Part shown: one piece after another, positions 19,935-29,953 of the stretch | How the letters are laid out: every line of letters begins with the position of its first letter | Position numbering within the stretch: position 1 is the first letter of the stretch | DNA from: Keguizhuia sedimenti | Lineage (GTDB): Bacteria > Pseudomonadota > Gammaproteobacteria > Burkholderiales > Burkholderiaceae_D | NCBI GenBank assembly: GCA_030715135.1 | Contig: JAUYVH010000002.1 | Span: 62,001-126,000, forward strand | Direction of reading: 5' to 3' | DNA: 64,000 nt | The notes under the pieces: model-generated | Seen by the model: only the letters and a program-made list of their open reading frames with translations | What the model was told of the DNA's origin: nothing | Databases searched by the model: none | Made by a program: the position numbers and the translations under genes

Positions 19935-20426
19935 ATGAGGCCTCCGTAACTTTGATCAGGCGGATTGCATGGACATGTGCGCATATTGCGGTTATCCATG
20001 CTCGATGGTGGCAGGCGCTTGTAAGCTTGCAGAGGAAAAACTATAAAGGTGTGCACAATCCCCCCCGTTTTGCACTTGCCGGACCGGGTACCAGAAGGTT
20101 TGTCCACATCCGATCCATAAAGTTTTATGAATATTTAACGCAACCGGATGAATGACACTGCATAAGAACGTGAAATGGAAAACCGTGCTTCAAAAAAGCC
20201 GTGCTTAAAAACAGTGAAGAAATATTTCGCAACAACGGAAAAGAAAAGCCCGCACATCTTCCGGTGTGCGGGCAAAGATCGCTTAGCTGGATAAAACAAC
20301 TTCCTTCAGGATTACGATTTCATCTTAGTAAGCCATGCTGCAAGGGCCTTGATAAAAAGCAAAAGGCGTTGGAGTAAATGCACATCGGCGGCTTTTTACA
20401 CGTTGCGCATATCTTGCAGCAGGAGT
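19935..20426. other. Intergenic stretch of about 490 bp
   Basis: Apart from the terminator at 20239-20273 I find no supported gene here. The right half is AT-rich (about 20105-20240) with several A-tracts and no long open frame. It probably holds the promoter of the gene at 19392-19934 at its left edge. Confidence 0.5.
20239..20273 (-). terminator. Rho-independent terminator
   Basis: A perfect 9-bp stem GCCCGCACA/TGTGCGGGC (20248-20256 with 20265-20273) and an 8-nt loop. Read on the minus strand the stem is followed directly by TTTTCTTTT. This is the clearest intrinsic terminator in the window. It ends transcription of the CsbD-like gene about 150 nt upstream. Confidence 0.85.
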
Positions 20427-20609
20427 TTATACGCCCCGTTTTCCTTTCATTCCTTCGCGGACATTGCCGAATGCTTTTTGCACTTTGCCTGCCACTTGCT
20501 TGCCTGCACCTTTCGTTTGCTGGCTGCCGTTTCCAGTCGTGCGTCCTACGCCTTCCTGAACTCTGCCCACGGCATCCTTGATACCACCTTTCATCTGATC
20601 ACGGTTCAT
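20427..20609 (-). CDS. CsbD-family stress-response protein
   Basis: A 60-residue hydrophilic protein. The N-terminus MNRDQMKGGIKDAVGRVQEG is the CsbD signature, and the rest is rich in G, K and Q with a second repeat (KGAGKQVAGKVQKAFG). The family is induced by general stress in many bacteria; its biochemical role is unknown. I chose ATG 20609 because GGAGA lies 5 nt upstream; a frame four codons longer exists. It appears monocistronic, with a strong terminator 150 nt downstream. Confidence 0.9.
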   Translation of the reverse strand: MNRDQMKGGIKDAVGRVQEGVGRTTGNGSQQTKGAGKQVAGKVQKAFGNVREGMKGKRGV

Positions 20610-20783
20610 GACATTCTCCATAAAAGTGGATACATCTTAGAAAGCCCCAGAGAGTCATGGTTCCGCCTGCGCGGCATGCACCACAAATAAGAATATTCCC
20701 TGCAAGACAGGCGGTGATTATTCAATACCACTGGCATGATCTTTGTGAATCAAGACGATTTACCAACCGATCCCGAATGAAAC

Positions 20784-20939
20784 ATGTCCCGATTGCCGGT
20801 TTTATTTTTCGCGCTGTTAACTGTTTCCGGCCTTGCAATGGCTCAATCTTCGTCGAGTCCCGCATCTCAGCACAATCGGACAGGCCCCATTTCGACCGGC
20901 TCCGATCGTGGCGGCGTATCGACCGATTCGATGAAATAG
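20784..20939 (+). CDS. Small secreted protein, hypothetical
   Basis: A 51-residue reading frame. It begins with a good Sec signal peptide (MSRLPVLFFALLTVSGLAMA, cleavage likely after AMA). The mature part of about 31 residues is rich in Ser, Gly and Asp and low in hydrophobic residues. The upstream sequence has no strong ribosome-binding site. The frame is short, so it may be spurious; the support is the signal-peptide layout. No homolog is recognised. Confidence 0.4.
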   Translation: MSRLPVLFFALLTVSGLAMAQSSSSPASQHNRTGPISTGSDRGGVSTDSMK

Positions 20940-21122
20940 CGTTGAAATAGAAACGCACGTTACACATGGCTGTTGGCCTTCGCATGTAAATTCAGCGAGG
21001 GAGCTGAGCGGCGGGGATAGCGGTGCAAGGATGCCAATGCCCCGCACCGGCGTAGCCTCGGCCCGGCGCCCCTGCTATAGGCTGAGAGAAACAGGAGCAG
21101 GCAGGAATGTGCCGCCCTGCCC

Positions 21123-21848
21123 CTACGCAGCGCGCAGCATCTGGGCGTGAGACTGACGCGCATACTGAAGCGGCTTGCCGTCGCCCGCCGCGATTTCTTC
21201 CAGCTTCTTGCGCGCCCAGACAAAATTCTGTTCGGTCCGGAAAGTGGCAATGCCGGTTTCCGGATGAATCACATAATAAGCATGCTGCAGATTGGCCAGC
21301 ACGGTATCGAGCATGCTGCGGATCTTCTTTGTGCCGAGCCGGCGTTTTGCGTCTTTCCAGTAGATCCCGGAGAAATCGCGGTTCTTGCATGCGCCGACGG
21401 CTGCAGCTATTGTCGCCCTGATGATGCTTGACGCCTCCGGATAGTGCCGGCAGATTTCCCATTCCGCTACTGAAAAAGCGGTATCCAGGCACATGGAACC
21501 GGCTTTCTCCCATACTGCGGAAGGCCCTTCCGTCGGATATGCGACATTGATGGCTCCGCGGTAAAAGCCGCCATGGTAGCGAGTCAGCATGGCTGCATAG
21601 GCAACGGGCTGTTCACGGTGAACGTCCCCGCGCGGTGGGCAATATTCCACCGCATCGTAGTAAGCGCGCACCCGCTGGACTAGGATGAAAGCCGTGCGCA
21701 TCAGGTCGCCCGGATTGTTCTGGTCGGCCAAGGCCAGCTGAGCACGCAGGCGGACATGCGGCAAGGGTGCGAGCACACCGTCGCGCTCCTGTTGAAGCAA
21801 GGTTTTGAAGGTCTGATGTTCGACCATCTTTTTTGGGCCGGTCTTCAT
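21123..21848 (-). CDS. Conserved-looking hypothetical protein
   Basis: A 241-residue soluble protein with no signal peptide or membrane helix. It is rich in aromatic and basic residues, with several Cys and Trp (YCPPRGD, WEICRHYPEAS, GIYWKDAKRRLGTKKIRSMLDTVLANLQHAYYVIHPETG). I do not recognise the family. Codon use looks like that of the neighbours, so it is probably a real gene. It stands alone between non-coding stretches on both sides, with no operon partner to suggest a role. Confidence 0.65.
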   Translation of the reverse strand: MKTGPKKMVEHQTFKTLLQQERDGVLAPLPHVRLRAQLALADQNNPGDLMRTAFILVQRVRAYYDAVEYCPPRGDVHREQPVAYAAMLTRYHGGFYRGAINVAYPTEGPSAVWEKAGSMCLDTAFSVAEWEICRHYPEASSIIRATIAAAVGACKNRDFSGIYWKDAKRRLGTKKIRSMLDTVLANLQHAYYVIHPETGIATFRTEQNFVWARKKLEEIAAGDGKPLQYARQSHAQMLRAA

Positions 21849-22221
21849 GTCGAATCAGCTTCTGTTATCTCACTTTAGGGTATATGCCTGTGCTGCCGGA
21901 GCAGGCAGTTCATGAATGTGTAGGTAGTATGGACTGCATGCGCGGCGGGTAATCTTCATTATTTTAGTGTCGCCCTGTCAGAACGCCAAATCTTGCAGAA
22001 AATGAAACCAGAAAGAATGAGAAGGAAGTTTAATTACATTACCCCGGTCATTAACTGATGTAACGCAAAAACAGTATGGACATGCCAGACAGATACCGGA
22101 AGGATTCCGGTGCCTTCACCATAGCCCTTAGTATCTGCTCAAACCAGGAATGTCTGATGCGCCCACTCAGCTTCAGTCTTTCTGTGAGGTGTATTTGACA
22201 GGCATGCCGGGCCAGCACAAA
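21849..22221. other. Intergenic stretch of about 370 bp
   Basis: No gene is supported. A 7-bp hairpin ACCGGAA/TTCCGGT with a 3-nt loop lies at 22095-22111 but has no T-run on either side. It could mark the 3' end of the GGDEF-EAL transcript, which arrives from the right on the minus strand. Confidence 0.45.
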
Positions 22222-24927
22222 TCACGCATTAACCGAATAGGCGCGTGTTTCAAAAAGAAACCGCTTCTGGATCAATGGAAGAATTTCTGCTGCCGGCAAT
22301 GGCCTGGAAATGAAATATCCTTGGATCTCGTCGCAACCGAGCGCTTGCAGCACCCGGAGCTGTTCAGCAGTTTCGACACCTTCCGCCGTAATGCGCATGC
22401 TGAGCGCCTTGCCCATCGAAACAATGCTTTTGAATAAAACCTCACCGGATTTGGACTGGCCCAGGCGCGACGTGAATGCACGGTCTATCTTCAGGACGTG
22501 CAGATTGAATTCCTGCAAACGCGCCAGCGACGAATACCCCGTCCCGAAGTCATCGACATGCATGCGTATGCCCATGGCATTGATTGTCGCCACCTGGCTG
22601 GCGATGTCGGACGACTCATTCATCATGGTCGATTCGGTCAATTCAACTTCGAGCAATTCCGGGCGCAATCGATGTTGCTCAAGCAGGGATGCAATCAGGC
22701 GATCTATCCCCCCGGTATTGAACTGGCGCGCAGAAATGTTGACCGATACCGGCACGACCGCAACGCCGCTTGCCTGCCATTGGGCCAGTTGCGCGCAGAC
22801 CTTTTCGATCACGGTCGCTCCTATGGAAATGATCGCACCCGTGCTTTCCGCCAGCGGAATGAATTCGTCCGGCGGCACGATGCCGCGCTCCGGATGGTTC
22901 CATCTCACCAGTGCCTCGAGGCCCGCAAGCTCGCCGGAACAGGCATGTACCCGCGGCTGGTAATAAATGACGAACTGGTCGTCCGAAATCGCTTTTGCCA
23001 GCTCGTCTTCCTTCTTCAGACGCGACGTCAGCCTGTCGAACAATTGATCGTCATAGAAGCGGAAGGTGCCTTTCCGTTCTTCCTTTGCGGCATACATTGC
23101 GATATCGGCTTTTTGCAGAAGCTCTTCGGTTGATGCGCCGTCATGCGGATACACGCCGATTCCGATGGAAGCGTTGATCACGCCATGATGGGCCGATACC
23201 TGAAACGGAAGGACGAAGCTCTGATTGATGCGCAATGCAACCTGGGCGATTTCAGCATAACTTGCAACGTCTGTGACGATCACCGTGAACTCGTCGCCGC
23301 CCAGCCTGACTACATAATCGTTCGGGCGCAGCAGGGATTTCAGGCGCAGCGCCACTGCCTTCAGCAGTTTATCGCCTGCGGAGTGCCCAAGCGAATCGTT
23401 GATATCCTTGAAACCGTCGAGATCGATGAACAGGATGGCGAGCAGTGAATTCGTCTCTTGCGCTTTCTTCAAAGCGGAGGGCAAGGAATCGAGAAGCCAG
23501 TGGCGGTTGGGAAGGTCCGTGAGGCTGTCGGTATTGGCCATGCTGAGGAGCATGCGTTCATGACGCTTTGTTTCGGAAATGTTCCTGACAATGACGGCAA
23601 TGCCGCCGTCGTCGGAACGGATGCAGCGCCGGTACAGCCACGGCACATAACCATTGCTCTTTGGCGGCAGGCTGATTTCTTCCTCATAAAAACCGTCCTG
23701 CATGGCCTTGCTTAATATGCCGAAACTATGGTCGCGCAGTTCTTTCAGCGGCATCCTGGAAACCGGCAGTCCGATTAGCCCCTCCTTCGATATCCCGACA
23801 AGTTCCGCACCGCGTTCATTGCAATCCTCGACTACGAAGTCGATCAGCTTACCGGAGTCGCCATATAGCGGCCGCACCATGTAGAAGCCCTCGCGGGCGG
23901 CATCAATCGCAAGATTGAAGGTACGCCTGACTTTCTCCGCCTGTATCTTCCTGCGCGCCAGTCTTAGCGAAAGGAACATCCCGAATGCGCAGAACAAAAA
24001 CAGCGCGATGCTCGATATAGTCGCAATGCTGCGGTAATTGCGCGCCGTCTGCAGGTGCATCGCAAGATGGGAAGACTCCGCCAGTCCGGCATATGAGTAA
24101 AGGGGATAATTTTTCTGTTTTTGCCACGCAAAGATGCGCGCCTCCTTGTCCTTGAAGGCTGATCCCGCTATCCGGCTGATGCCGTAGACTGTCCGGAAAT
24201 CGGGTGGCGCAACATGCACTTGCCCGCGTCCGCGGATATCCTTTCCTTTTTCTGAAACGAATAATGTGCCGTTTTCGTGCCGGATCGAAATGAAGTCCCT
24301 CGGTCCGAGACTGTTTTCATCGTTGAAACTTGCCAGATAATTCGGCTCGATGCCGACCACCACAACGCCGCTGAAAGTGCCGTCTTCATGATCCAGCCGC
24401 CGAGTAAAACGCAATATGGGGGTTCCGGCGCGCTTGCCTTCGATTAAAGCGGTATCGACCCGCAACCGGCTATCGGAATAAGTTCGGTGAAACCTGAAAT
24501 ATTCCGTTTTGCCGGCTTCCAGAGGCGGTCCGGGCAAGGTGCTTGTTACCGCTCTGCTGCTCTTGTCGAGGATGCTGACGTAAATTTTCCCCGTTCGAGG
24601 AAATATCCCGTAAAGAAGCTGTTCCTCCAGGCTGACCGCAGCAGCATTCTTCATCCATTGATACTGCAGGCTTAAGGTGAGCTGCTCGATCTGGGAAATA
24701 GTGCGATCGAGCTGTTCCGCGTAGGCTTTTGAATAGGCTGAAGCTTCATTGAAAATATCGGCTTCCGCAATGGCCCGTTCGTTTGTAATTCTGACCGATG
24801 TGAGCAACCAGATACCCGCAATCAGGGCAGCACAAACCAGTGGCCAGAAAAAAAGGCTGAGAGGCAGCGTCTTCAGCAGCGACTTTGCGGCTTGTAATCG
24901 AGCAGATGCGGTTACTGTGGCACTCAT
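22222..24927 (-). CDS. Membrane-bound GGDEF-EAL protein with Cache-like sensor and PAS domain
   Basis: A 901-residue c-di-GMP enzyme. Order: membrane helix about 20-42; extracytoplasmic sensor region of about 240 residues, probably dCache; second helix about 300-320; PAS-like domain about 335-455; GGDEF domain about 465-625; EAL domain about 640-890. The GGDEF active site is intact (RLGGDEF), and an inhibitory I-site RPND sits five residues before it. The EAL domain keeps the catalytic residues (EAL, LTEST, DDFGTGYSS, KIDRAF, AEGVET). The protein could make or degrade c-di-GMP; the balance cannot be predicted. It is monocistronic. Confidence 0.92.
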   Translation of the reverse strand: MSATVTASARLQAAKSLLKTLPLSLFFWPLVCAALIAGIWLLTSVRITNERAIAEADIFNEASAYSKAYAEQLDRTISQIEQLTLSLQYQWMKNAAAVSLEEQLLYGIFPRTGKIYVSILDKSSRAVTSTLPGPPLEAGKTEYFRFHRTYSDSRLRVDTALIEGKRAGTPILRFTRRLDHEDGTFSGVVVVGIEPNYLASFNDENSLGPRDFISIRHENGTLFVSEKGKDIRGRGQVHVAPPDFRTVYGISRIAGSAFKDKEARIFAWQKQKNYPLYSYAGLAESSHLAMHLQTARNYRSIATISSIALFLFCAFGMFLSLRLARRKIQAEKVRRTFNLAIDAAREGFYMVRPLYGDSGKLIDFVVEDCNERGAELVGISKEGLIGLPVSRMPLKELRDHSFGILSKAMQDGFYEEEISLPPKSNGYVPWLYRRCIRSDDGGIAVIVRNISETKRHERMLLSMANTDSLTDLPNRHWLLDSLPSALKKAQETNSLLAILFIDLDGFKDINDSLGHSAGDKLLKAVALRLKSLLRPNDYVVRLGGDEFTVIVTDVASYAEIAQVALRINQSFVLPFQVSAHHGVINASIGIGVYPHDGASTEELLQKADIAMYAAKEERKGTFRFYDDQLFDRLTSRLKKEDELAKAISDDQFVIYYQPRVHACSGELAGLEALVRWNHPERGIVPPDEFIPLAESTGAIISIGATVIEKVCAQLAQWQASGVAVVPVSVNISARQFNTGGIDRLIASLLEQHRLRPELLEVELTESTMMNESSDIASQVATINAMGIRMHVDDFGTGYSSLARLQEFNLHVLKIDRAFTSRLGQSKSGEVLFKSIVSMGKALSMRITAEGVETAEQLRVLQALGCDEIQGYFISRPLPAAEILPLIQKRFLFETRAYSVNA

Positions 24928-25515
24928 TACGGCGATTGCCTGTCAAAAGTTAGCCATTCCGCCTTTATCCGGTCAAACCCTTCTGACTTACAGAATTTGA
25001 CATGAGCTTCCCCTTATTGATTTTTCAGAATTCGGGAATGGTATGTATGAACTGAATAATGCCAAATAATTTCCGGCATGAAAGAGAAATAGTTAAAAAA
25101 TGTTGCGCAATTGAACAAACCAAAAGTTTTGTTGTTTTTTTGTAAATTAAAAAAGAATAGTCCGTAAGCTATGACAAACTCTTTTTGAATGACAGCCGGA
25201 AAGCGTTTTCATTTGGATGTTTTCCGCCTAGTTTTCGCTACATGCGGCACCGCATCCTTTCATCAAACACCGTCTTTGATGCCACCGCATGCCGCTCAAG
25301 TCTGGAATTTCAACCAGGCCGGACGAAGGCGCGCGGTGTTTTCTGCTGATACAAGCCAAGCATTCCATGTGCAATCTCAGTCCGGCCCGGTGCAGAGAAT
25401 CAGCGTCTCCATTGCTCTTCAGATGCGGAATCGGCCTGCCTTTACGCCTTATCAAAACACGCAGAGAAATGTAGGCCACAATAAAAACAAGACACAAATC
25501 ATCGTGGAGACTTCC
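24928..25515. other. Intergenic stretch of about 590 bp with an AT-rich core
   Basis: No convincing gene. The segment about 25070-25190 is markedly AT-rich with A- and T-tracts. An open frame starts at 25189 and runs into the small gene at 25516, but its residues do not look like protein and it has no ribosome-binding site. The region probably carries promoters for the divergent genes on either side. Confidence 0.45.
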
Positions 25516-25755
25516 ATGGTTAAAATCGAATGCGATCCGGAAGGCGGCTTCTCCGTTGTGGAAGGCTACGAAGAGTTTCTGGAACTGATGGATAAAAAGG
25601 GAACGGTGGAAGTTTCCGATACGTCAACGGGAAGGCATTATTTTGCGCATGAGGTCGGCAACGAAATCTACCTGCTGAACCAGGCATCCCAGGACGCATT
25701 AACCACCATGGCGAACCTGCTGATCCAGAATATCATCAAGAAATCCTGGTCCTAG
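25516..25755 (+). CDS. Small hypothetical protein
   Basis: A 79-residue acidic protein (MVKIECDPEGGFSVVEGY at the start). It is predicted to be alpha/beta, with no signal or membrane segment. The start at 25516 has GGAGA 7 nt upstream, which is why I prefer it over the longer frame from 25189. The family is unknown to me. It is convergent with the DUF1275 gene, 37 nt away. Confidence 0.65.
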   Translation: MVKIECDPEGGFSVVEGYEEFLELMDKKGTVEVSDTSTGRHYFAHEVGNEIYLLNQASQDALTTMANLLIQNIIKKSWS

Positions 25756-25792
25756 CAACGCTTGCATGCTATGACGATGGTGCTTTGCGCGT

Positions 25793-26542
25793 TCAACCGG
25801 TAACCAGGCGGAAGTCATCCAGAATAGGTACGAACGCCAGAATGACCAGCAAAAGCGCCAGCGGCAATGTAGAGATAAAGCCGATATAGCTGAAACCCAG
25901 TGCGCCGATCACGCCGCCAAGGAAGAAACAACCGATCAGCACCGACAGCATCTTTATCTTTCCGCGATTTGCCAGCACCCGCGGTCCGGACGGATCATGC
26001 GTTGTTGAATTCCAGTAAAACAATTTTCCGAGTTCGATGCCGATATCGGTCACCATTCCGGTGACATGGGTTGTGCGGATTTCGGCATTGGAAAGCTTGG
26101 TGATGATGGCGTTTTGCAAACCCATTACGAAGCAGAGCAAGGATACGGTCACAGGGATAAACAGCCACTGAACGTGCTGCAGATTCTTGCCGAGAATGCC
26201 GAAGCAGATCAAGAGGCAGGCTTCGGCCATGAGCGGCAGCGCATATTCGCTCCGCAAGCCTTTACGTCTGGCCCAGTTGATCATTACAGCGGTGCACGCT
26301 GCTCCGGACAGGAAGGAGAGCAAGGCGCCCAATCCGTCCAGTACCAGGGAGAATTGATTGAGCACGAGTTGGTCCGCCATCGAGGAAACAATGCCGGACA
26401 TGTGGGATGTGTACTGCTGAACGGCCAGGAAGCCGCCGGCATTGGTCGCGCCTGCAATGAACGCAAGATAGGCAGCGAGATGGTAGTTGGCCGCCCTGTT
26501 TCTTTCGCGATTCGTGAGATTTCTGAGATATGAAACCGGCAT
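25793..26542 (-). CDS. DUF1275 (YoaK-type) membrane protein
   Basis: A 249-residue inner-membrane protein with about six helices. The start LAAYLAFIAGATNAGGFLAVQQYTSHMSG is the DUF1275 hallmark, and LSNAEIRTTHVTGMVTDIGIELG in the middle is also typical. Function is unknown; transporter-like roles have been proposed. I chose ATG 26542; a TTG two codons upstream is less likely. Confidence 0.88.
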   Translation of the reverse strand: MPVSYLRNLTNRERNRAANYHLAAYLAFIAGATNAGGFLAVQQYTSHMSGIVSSMADQLVLNQFSLVLDGLGALLSFLSGAACTAVMINWARRKGLRSEYALPLMAEACLLICFGILGKNLQHVQWLFIPVTVSLLCFVMGLQNAIITKLSNAEIRTTHVTGMVTDIGIELGKLFYWNSTTHDPSGPRVLANRGKIKMLSVLIGCFFLGGVIGALGFSYIGFISTLPLALLLVILAFVPILDDFRLVTG

Positions 26543-26833
26543 ACACAATCCAATCGTCGATAAATTCCTGCTGATGACATGCCTCCCTTTTTTAATCCTT
26601 TACCAGAGACAAGTCAAGGAAGGATATGGCATGGCGCCACGTATTTTTCAAGTGAATCCGATACAGGGACCATGCGTCTGATCAGCCAGACAATGTGCGC
26701 ATGCTGGTAAAATGCCTTGCTTGATTTTCAAGCTTCCCTATGGACTCATGGGCAAGCACTCAATACTTGGCAAAGTTAGCTAAATAATCAACAGGGCTGC
26801 ACCTGCATGCCTCTTCGTTTCAACTGAAAATCC

Positions 26834-29800
26834 ATGCCGACAAAAGACCAAACTGAACGCTCAATTTATCCTTATGTAGCCGGGTTAGGACTTCTGGTGT
26901 TCATCATCGATGCCCTGACCCCGCTCGGCTATGCGGAATGGATTTTTTATGTCCTCCCGGTTGCCGTATCCAGCCTGGGCAAAAACCGGCAATTGCCTAT
27001 CGTAACGGCCTTCGCGCTCATGCCCTTGTTGGTAGTCGGCTACATGCTCTCGCCGACCGGCGCAGATCCGACCATGGCCATAGTCAACCGCATACTGGCT
27101 TTCATCCTGGTGTTCATGGTCGCGTTTCTTTCTCTCCAGATCGTGAATGAACGCGTCCTGGCGCAGCACCTGATGTGGATAGAAAAAGGACGGGGCATCG
27201 TTTCGCAGAACATTCTCGGTGAGCCAACTGTCGAGGAACTTGCAGAGAAAGTCTTGCACGGATTGGCGACTTACTTCGAAGCGCAAGTCGCCGTGTTTTA
27301 CCGGCTGGACGGCGAACGCCTGGTTTACAGTGCATCATTTGCACTTGACCAAAGCCAGGCCAAAAAGGAAATAAAGCTCGGCAGCGGACTGGCCGGCGAA
27401 GTGGCAAAAGACGGTCATGCCGTGGTTCTCGGCGACCTGCCTGCCGATTATCTGCAGGTCGGATCGGCAATCGGGACAAGCAAGCCTGCAAGCCTTCTCA
27501 TTGCTCCGTACACACAAAATGGCCAGGTCGCCGGCGTCATGGAGTTCGGTTTCATGCGTCAAGGCGATTTCAAGAAGAAACTCGAGCTGCTGCAGCTCGT
27601 GTCCGACAAAATCGGCAGCGCATTGAAGACCGCGCAATACAGGGAAAACCTTCAAATTCTTCTTCAAGAAACGCAGCGCCAGAGCGAGGAGTTGCAATCG
27701 CAGCAGGAAGAGCTGCGCGTTGCCAACGAAGAACTGGGAGAACAATCCAAGGCGCTGCAAGAGTCGCAATCCCAGCTCGAGGTACAGCACAGCGAACTGG
27801 AAGCCGCCAATGTCCAGCTGGAAGAACGCAACCAGCTGCTCGAGCAACAGCGGACCAGGCTGTTCCTCGCGCAGCAGGAGGTCGAGAAAAACATAGCCGA
27901 GCTGGAGCGTGCAAACCAGTACAAGACAGAATTCCTTGCCAATATGTCGCATGAGCTGCGCACGCCCTTGAACAGCTCGCTCATTCTTTCGCACATGCTC
28001 GCCGAGAACAAGTCCGGCACCCTGACGGAAGACCAGGTGCGGTATGCGCGCACCATCCATGCCGCCAACAACGATCTGCTCACGCTGATCAACGACATTC
28101 TCGACCTGTCCAAGATCGAGTCCGGCCAGGTGGACCTGAATATCGATTCCCTCGCCATCCGTGATGTGATGAACAGTTTGCGGGAAACCTTCGAGCCGAT
28201 GGCGCAACAGAAGTCGCTCGCCCTCGATTTCGAGGTGGATTCCGGTACGCCCGAAGCGATCTATACGGATTCTCTCCGCCTCCAGCAGATCCTGAAAAAC
28301 CTCCTGTCGAACGCTTTCAAATTCACGCATCAGGGAAAGGTCACGCTGGCGGTTTCCCGTAAAGGTGAGCGCATGCAGTTCGCAGTGCACGACACCGGCA
28401 TCGGCATCTCTCCGGAACAGCAGGAAGTAATCTTCGAGGCATTCCGGCAGGCCGATGGCAGCACCAGCCGGACGTATGGTGGAACTGGCCTGGGCTTGTC
28501 GATTTCCCGTCAGCTGGCCAAGGTTCTGGGCGGTGACGTGACGGTGGCAAGCGAACCCGGCAAAGGCAGCACCTTTACCATTGAAATACCGATCGATCTG
28601 CGAAACGGCGGCACGGAAAGCGCTGCGGCTGATCGGACACAAACTCTACCCACGCCCCCAACACCTGCGGCTGCTTCACCGCGTATCGAACCGAAGCCGG
28701 CAACACCGCCGCCTCTGCCGTCGCAGGACACCGTCGCATCCGGTACTGGGATTCCGGATGACCGCAACAGGCGTTCGCGCAAGCGGCTGATCCTGGTAGT
28801 GGAGGATGACCCCGGTTTTGCTGGCATCCTGTACGAACTGGCGCACGAAATGGATTTCGACTGCATTCATGCATCGACCGGCAGCGACGCGATCCGGCTG
28901 GCCCAGGAGTACAAGCCTGACGGCGTGCTGCTCGATGTCGGATTGCCGGATCAGTCCGGCCTGAGCGTCCTCGAAAACATCAAGAGCAATCCGGCGACAC
29001 GCCATCTCCCTGTGCATGTCGTCTCGGTGGACGAATACATGCAAACCGCATATGAAATGGGCGCAATCGGCTTTGCGCTCAAACCTGCCGCACGCGAAGA
29101 ACTTTCCAAGGCGATCTCCAAACTTGAAAGCGTGCTGCGCAAGCAGGCGCGCCATGTCCTGATCGTCGAGGACAATGCCGCATTGAGCGACAGTCTTGCT
29201 GCGATGCTGTCTGCCGAGGACATCAATATCACCAAGGCTTCCAATATCGCCGAGGCGCTGAAGTTCCTTTCTTCCGCAACCTATGACTGCATGGTGATGG
29301 ACCTGATGCTGCCCGACGGCTCGGGATACGACCTGCTGGAAAAGATATCGAAAGAAGGAAAGTATGCCTTCCCGCCTGTCATCGTCTATACCGGTCGTGT
29401 TCTGTCGCGGGAAGAGGAGCAAAAGCTGCGCCGCTATTCGCAATCCATCATCATCAAGGGCGCGCGTTCCCCGGAGCGGCTGCTCGATGAAGTGACGCTC
29501 TTCCTCCACCGCGTCGAATCCTCGCTGCCGGCCGAACAGCAAAAGCTGCTCGCTCAGGCACGGCAGCGCGACTCTGTTTTTGAAGGGCGACGGATCCTCA
29601 TCGCGGAAGACGACGTGCGCAACGTTTTTGCGCTGACTGCCATCTTCGAGCCGCTGGGAGCAACGCTGCTGATCGCCCGCGACGGAGAAGAAGCCCTGAA
29701 ATGCCTGGAAAGCGAGCAGCCTATCGATCTGGTGCTGATGGATTTGATGATGCCGAAGATGGACGGCCTGACGGCAATCCGCAAGCTGCGCGAGCAGCCT

Positions 29801-29953
29801 CAGTTCAAGCGTCTTCCGGTTATCGCCCTGACTGCCAAGGCCATGGCGGACGACCGCCGCAACAGCATCGACGCGGGAGCGAGCGACTATATCGCCAAGC
29901 CGATCAATGTGGATCAGCTGGTATCGCTGTGCCGGGTGTGGATGCCCAAGTAG
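26834..29953 (+). CDS. Hybrid histidine kinase: membrane anchor, GAF, kinase core, three receivers
   Basis: A 1039-residue protein. Order: three or four membrane helices (about 13-110); GAF-like domain (about 140-275); long Gln/Glu-rich coiled coil (275-375); HisKA with H-box NMSHELRTPLN; HATPase with KNLLSNAFKFT, DTGIGIS and GTGLGLSISR; proline-rich linker (about 605-650); and receivers near 655-765, 775-895 and 915-1039. Each receiver has an acidic pair and a phosphoacceptor Asp (LLDVGLPD, VMDLMLPD, LMDLMMPK). It is the first gene of a unit with CheR- and CheB-like enzymes and a receiver-kinase, 136 nt before cheR. No Hpt domain is present, so phosphotransfer may use another protein. Confidence 0.92.
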   Translation: MPTKDQTERSIYPYVAGLGLLVFIIDALTPLGYAEWIFYVLPVAVSSLGKNRQLPIVTAFALMPLLVVGYMLSPTGADPTMAIVNRILAFILVFMVAFLSLQIVNERVLAQHLMWIEKGRGIVSQNILGEPTVEELAEKVLHGLATYFEAQVAVFYRLDGERLVYSASFALDQSQAKKEIKLGSGLAGEVAKDGHAVVLGDLPADYLQVGSAIGTSKPASLLIAPYTQNGQVAGVMEFGFMRQGDFKKKLELLQLVSDKIGSALKTAQYRENLQILLQETQRQSEELQSQQEELRVANEELGEQSKALQESQSQLEVQHSELEAANVQLEERNQLLEQQRTRLFLAQQEVEKNIAELERANQYKTEFLANMSHELRTPLNSSLILSHMLAENKSGTLTEDQVRYARTIHAANNDLLTLINDILDLSKIESGQVDLNIDSLAIRDVMNSLRETFEPMAQQKSLALDFEVDSGTPEAIYTDSLRLQQILKNLLSNAFKFTHQGKVTLAVSRKGERMQFAVHDTGIGISPEQQEVIFEAFRQADGSTSRTYGGTGLGLSISRQLAKVLGGDVTVASEPGKGSTFTIEIPIDLRNGGTESAAADRTQTLPTPPTPAAASPRIEPKPATPPPLPSQDTVASGTGIPDDRNRRSRKRLILVVEDDPGFAGILYELAHEMDFDCIHASTGSDAIRLAQEYKPDGVLLDVGLPDQSGLSVLENIKSNPATRHLPVHVVSVDEYMQTAYEMGAIGFALKPAAREELSKAISKLESVLRKQARHVLIVEDNAALSDSLAAMLSAEDINITKASNIAEALKFLSSATYDCMVMDLMLPDGSGYDLLEKISKEGKYAFPPVIVYTGRVLSREEEQKLRRYSQSIIIKGARSPERLLDEVTLFLHRVESSLPAEQQKLLAQARQRDSVFEGRRILIAEDDVRNVFALTAIFEPLGATLLIARDGEEALKCLESEQPIDLVLMDLMMPKMDGLTAIRKLREQPQFKRLPVIALTAKAMADDRRNSIDAGASDYIAKPINVDQLVSLCRVWMPK

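Noticed and set aside
19969-20046. 25-residue Cys-rich frame (MDMCAYCGYPC start)
   Set aside because: Very short, only a weak AGGCGG upstream and no neighbour that supports it; could be chance.
22095-22111. Hairpin ACCGGAA/TTCCGGT as an intrinsic terminator
   Set aside because: No T-run on either strand; kept only as a note in the intergenic entry.
25189-25515. Longer frame upstream of the small protein at 25516
   Set aside because: No ribosome-binding site at the early ATG and low-quality residues; the ATG at 25516 has GGAGA at good spacing.
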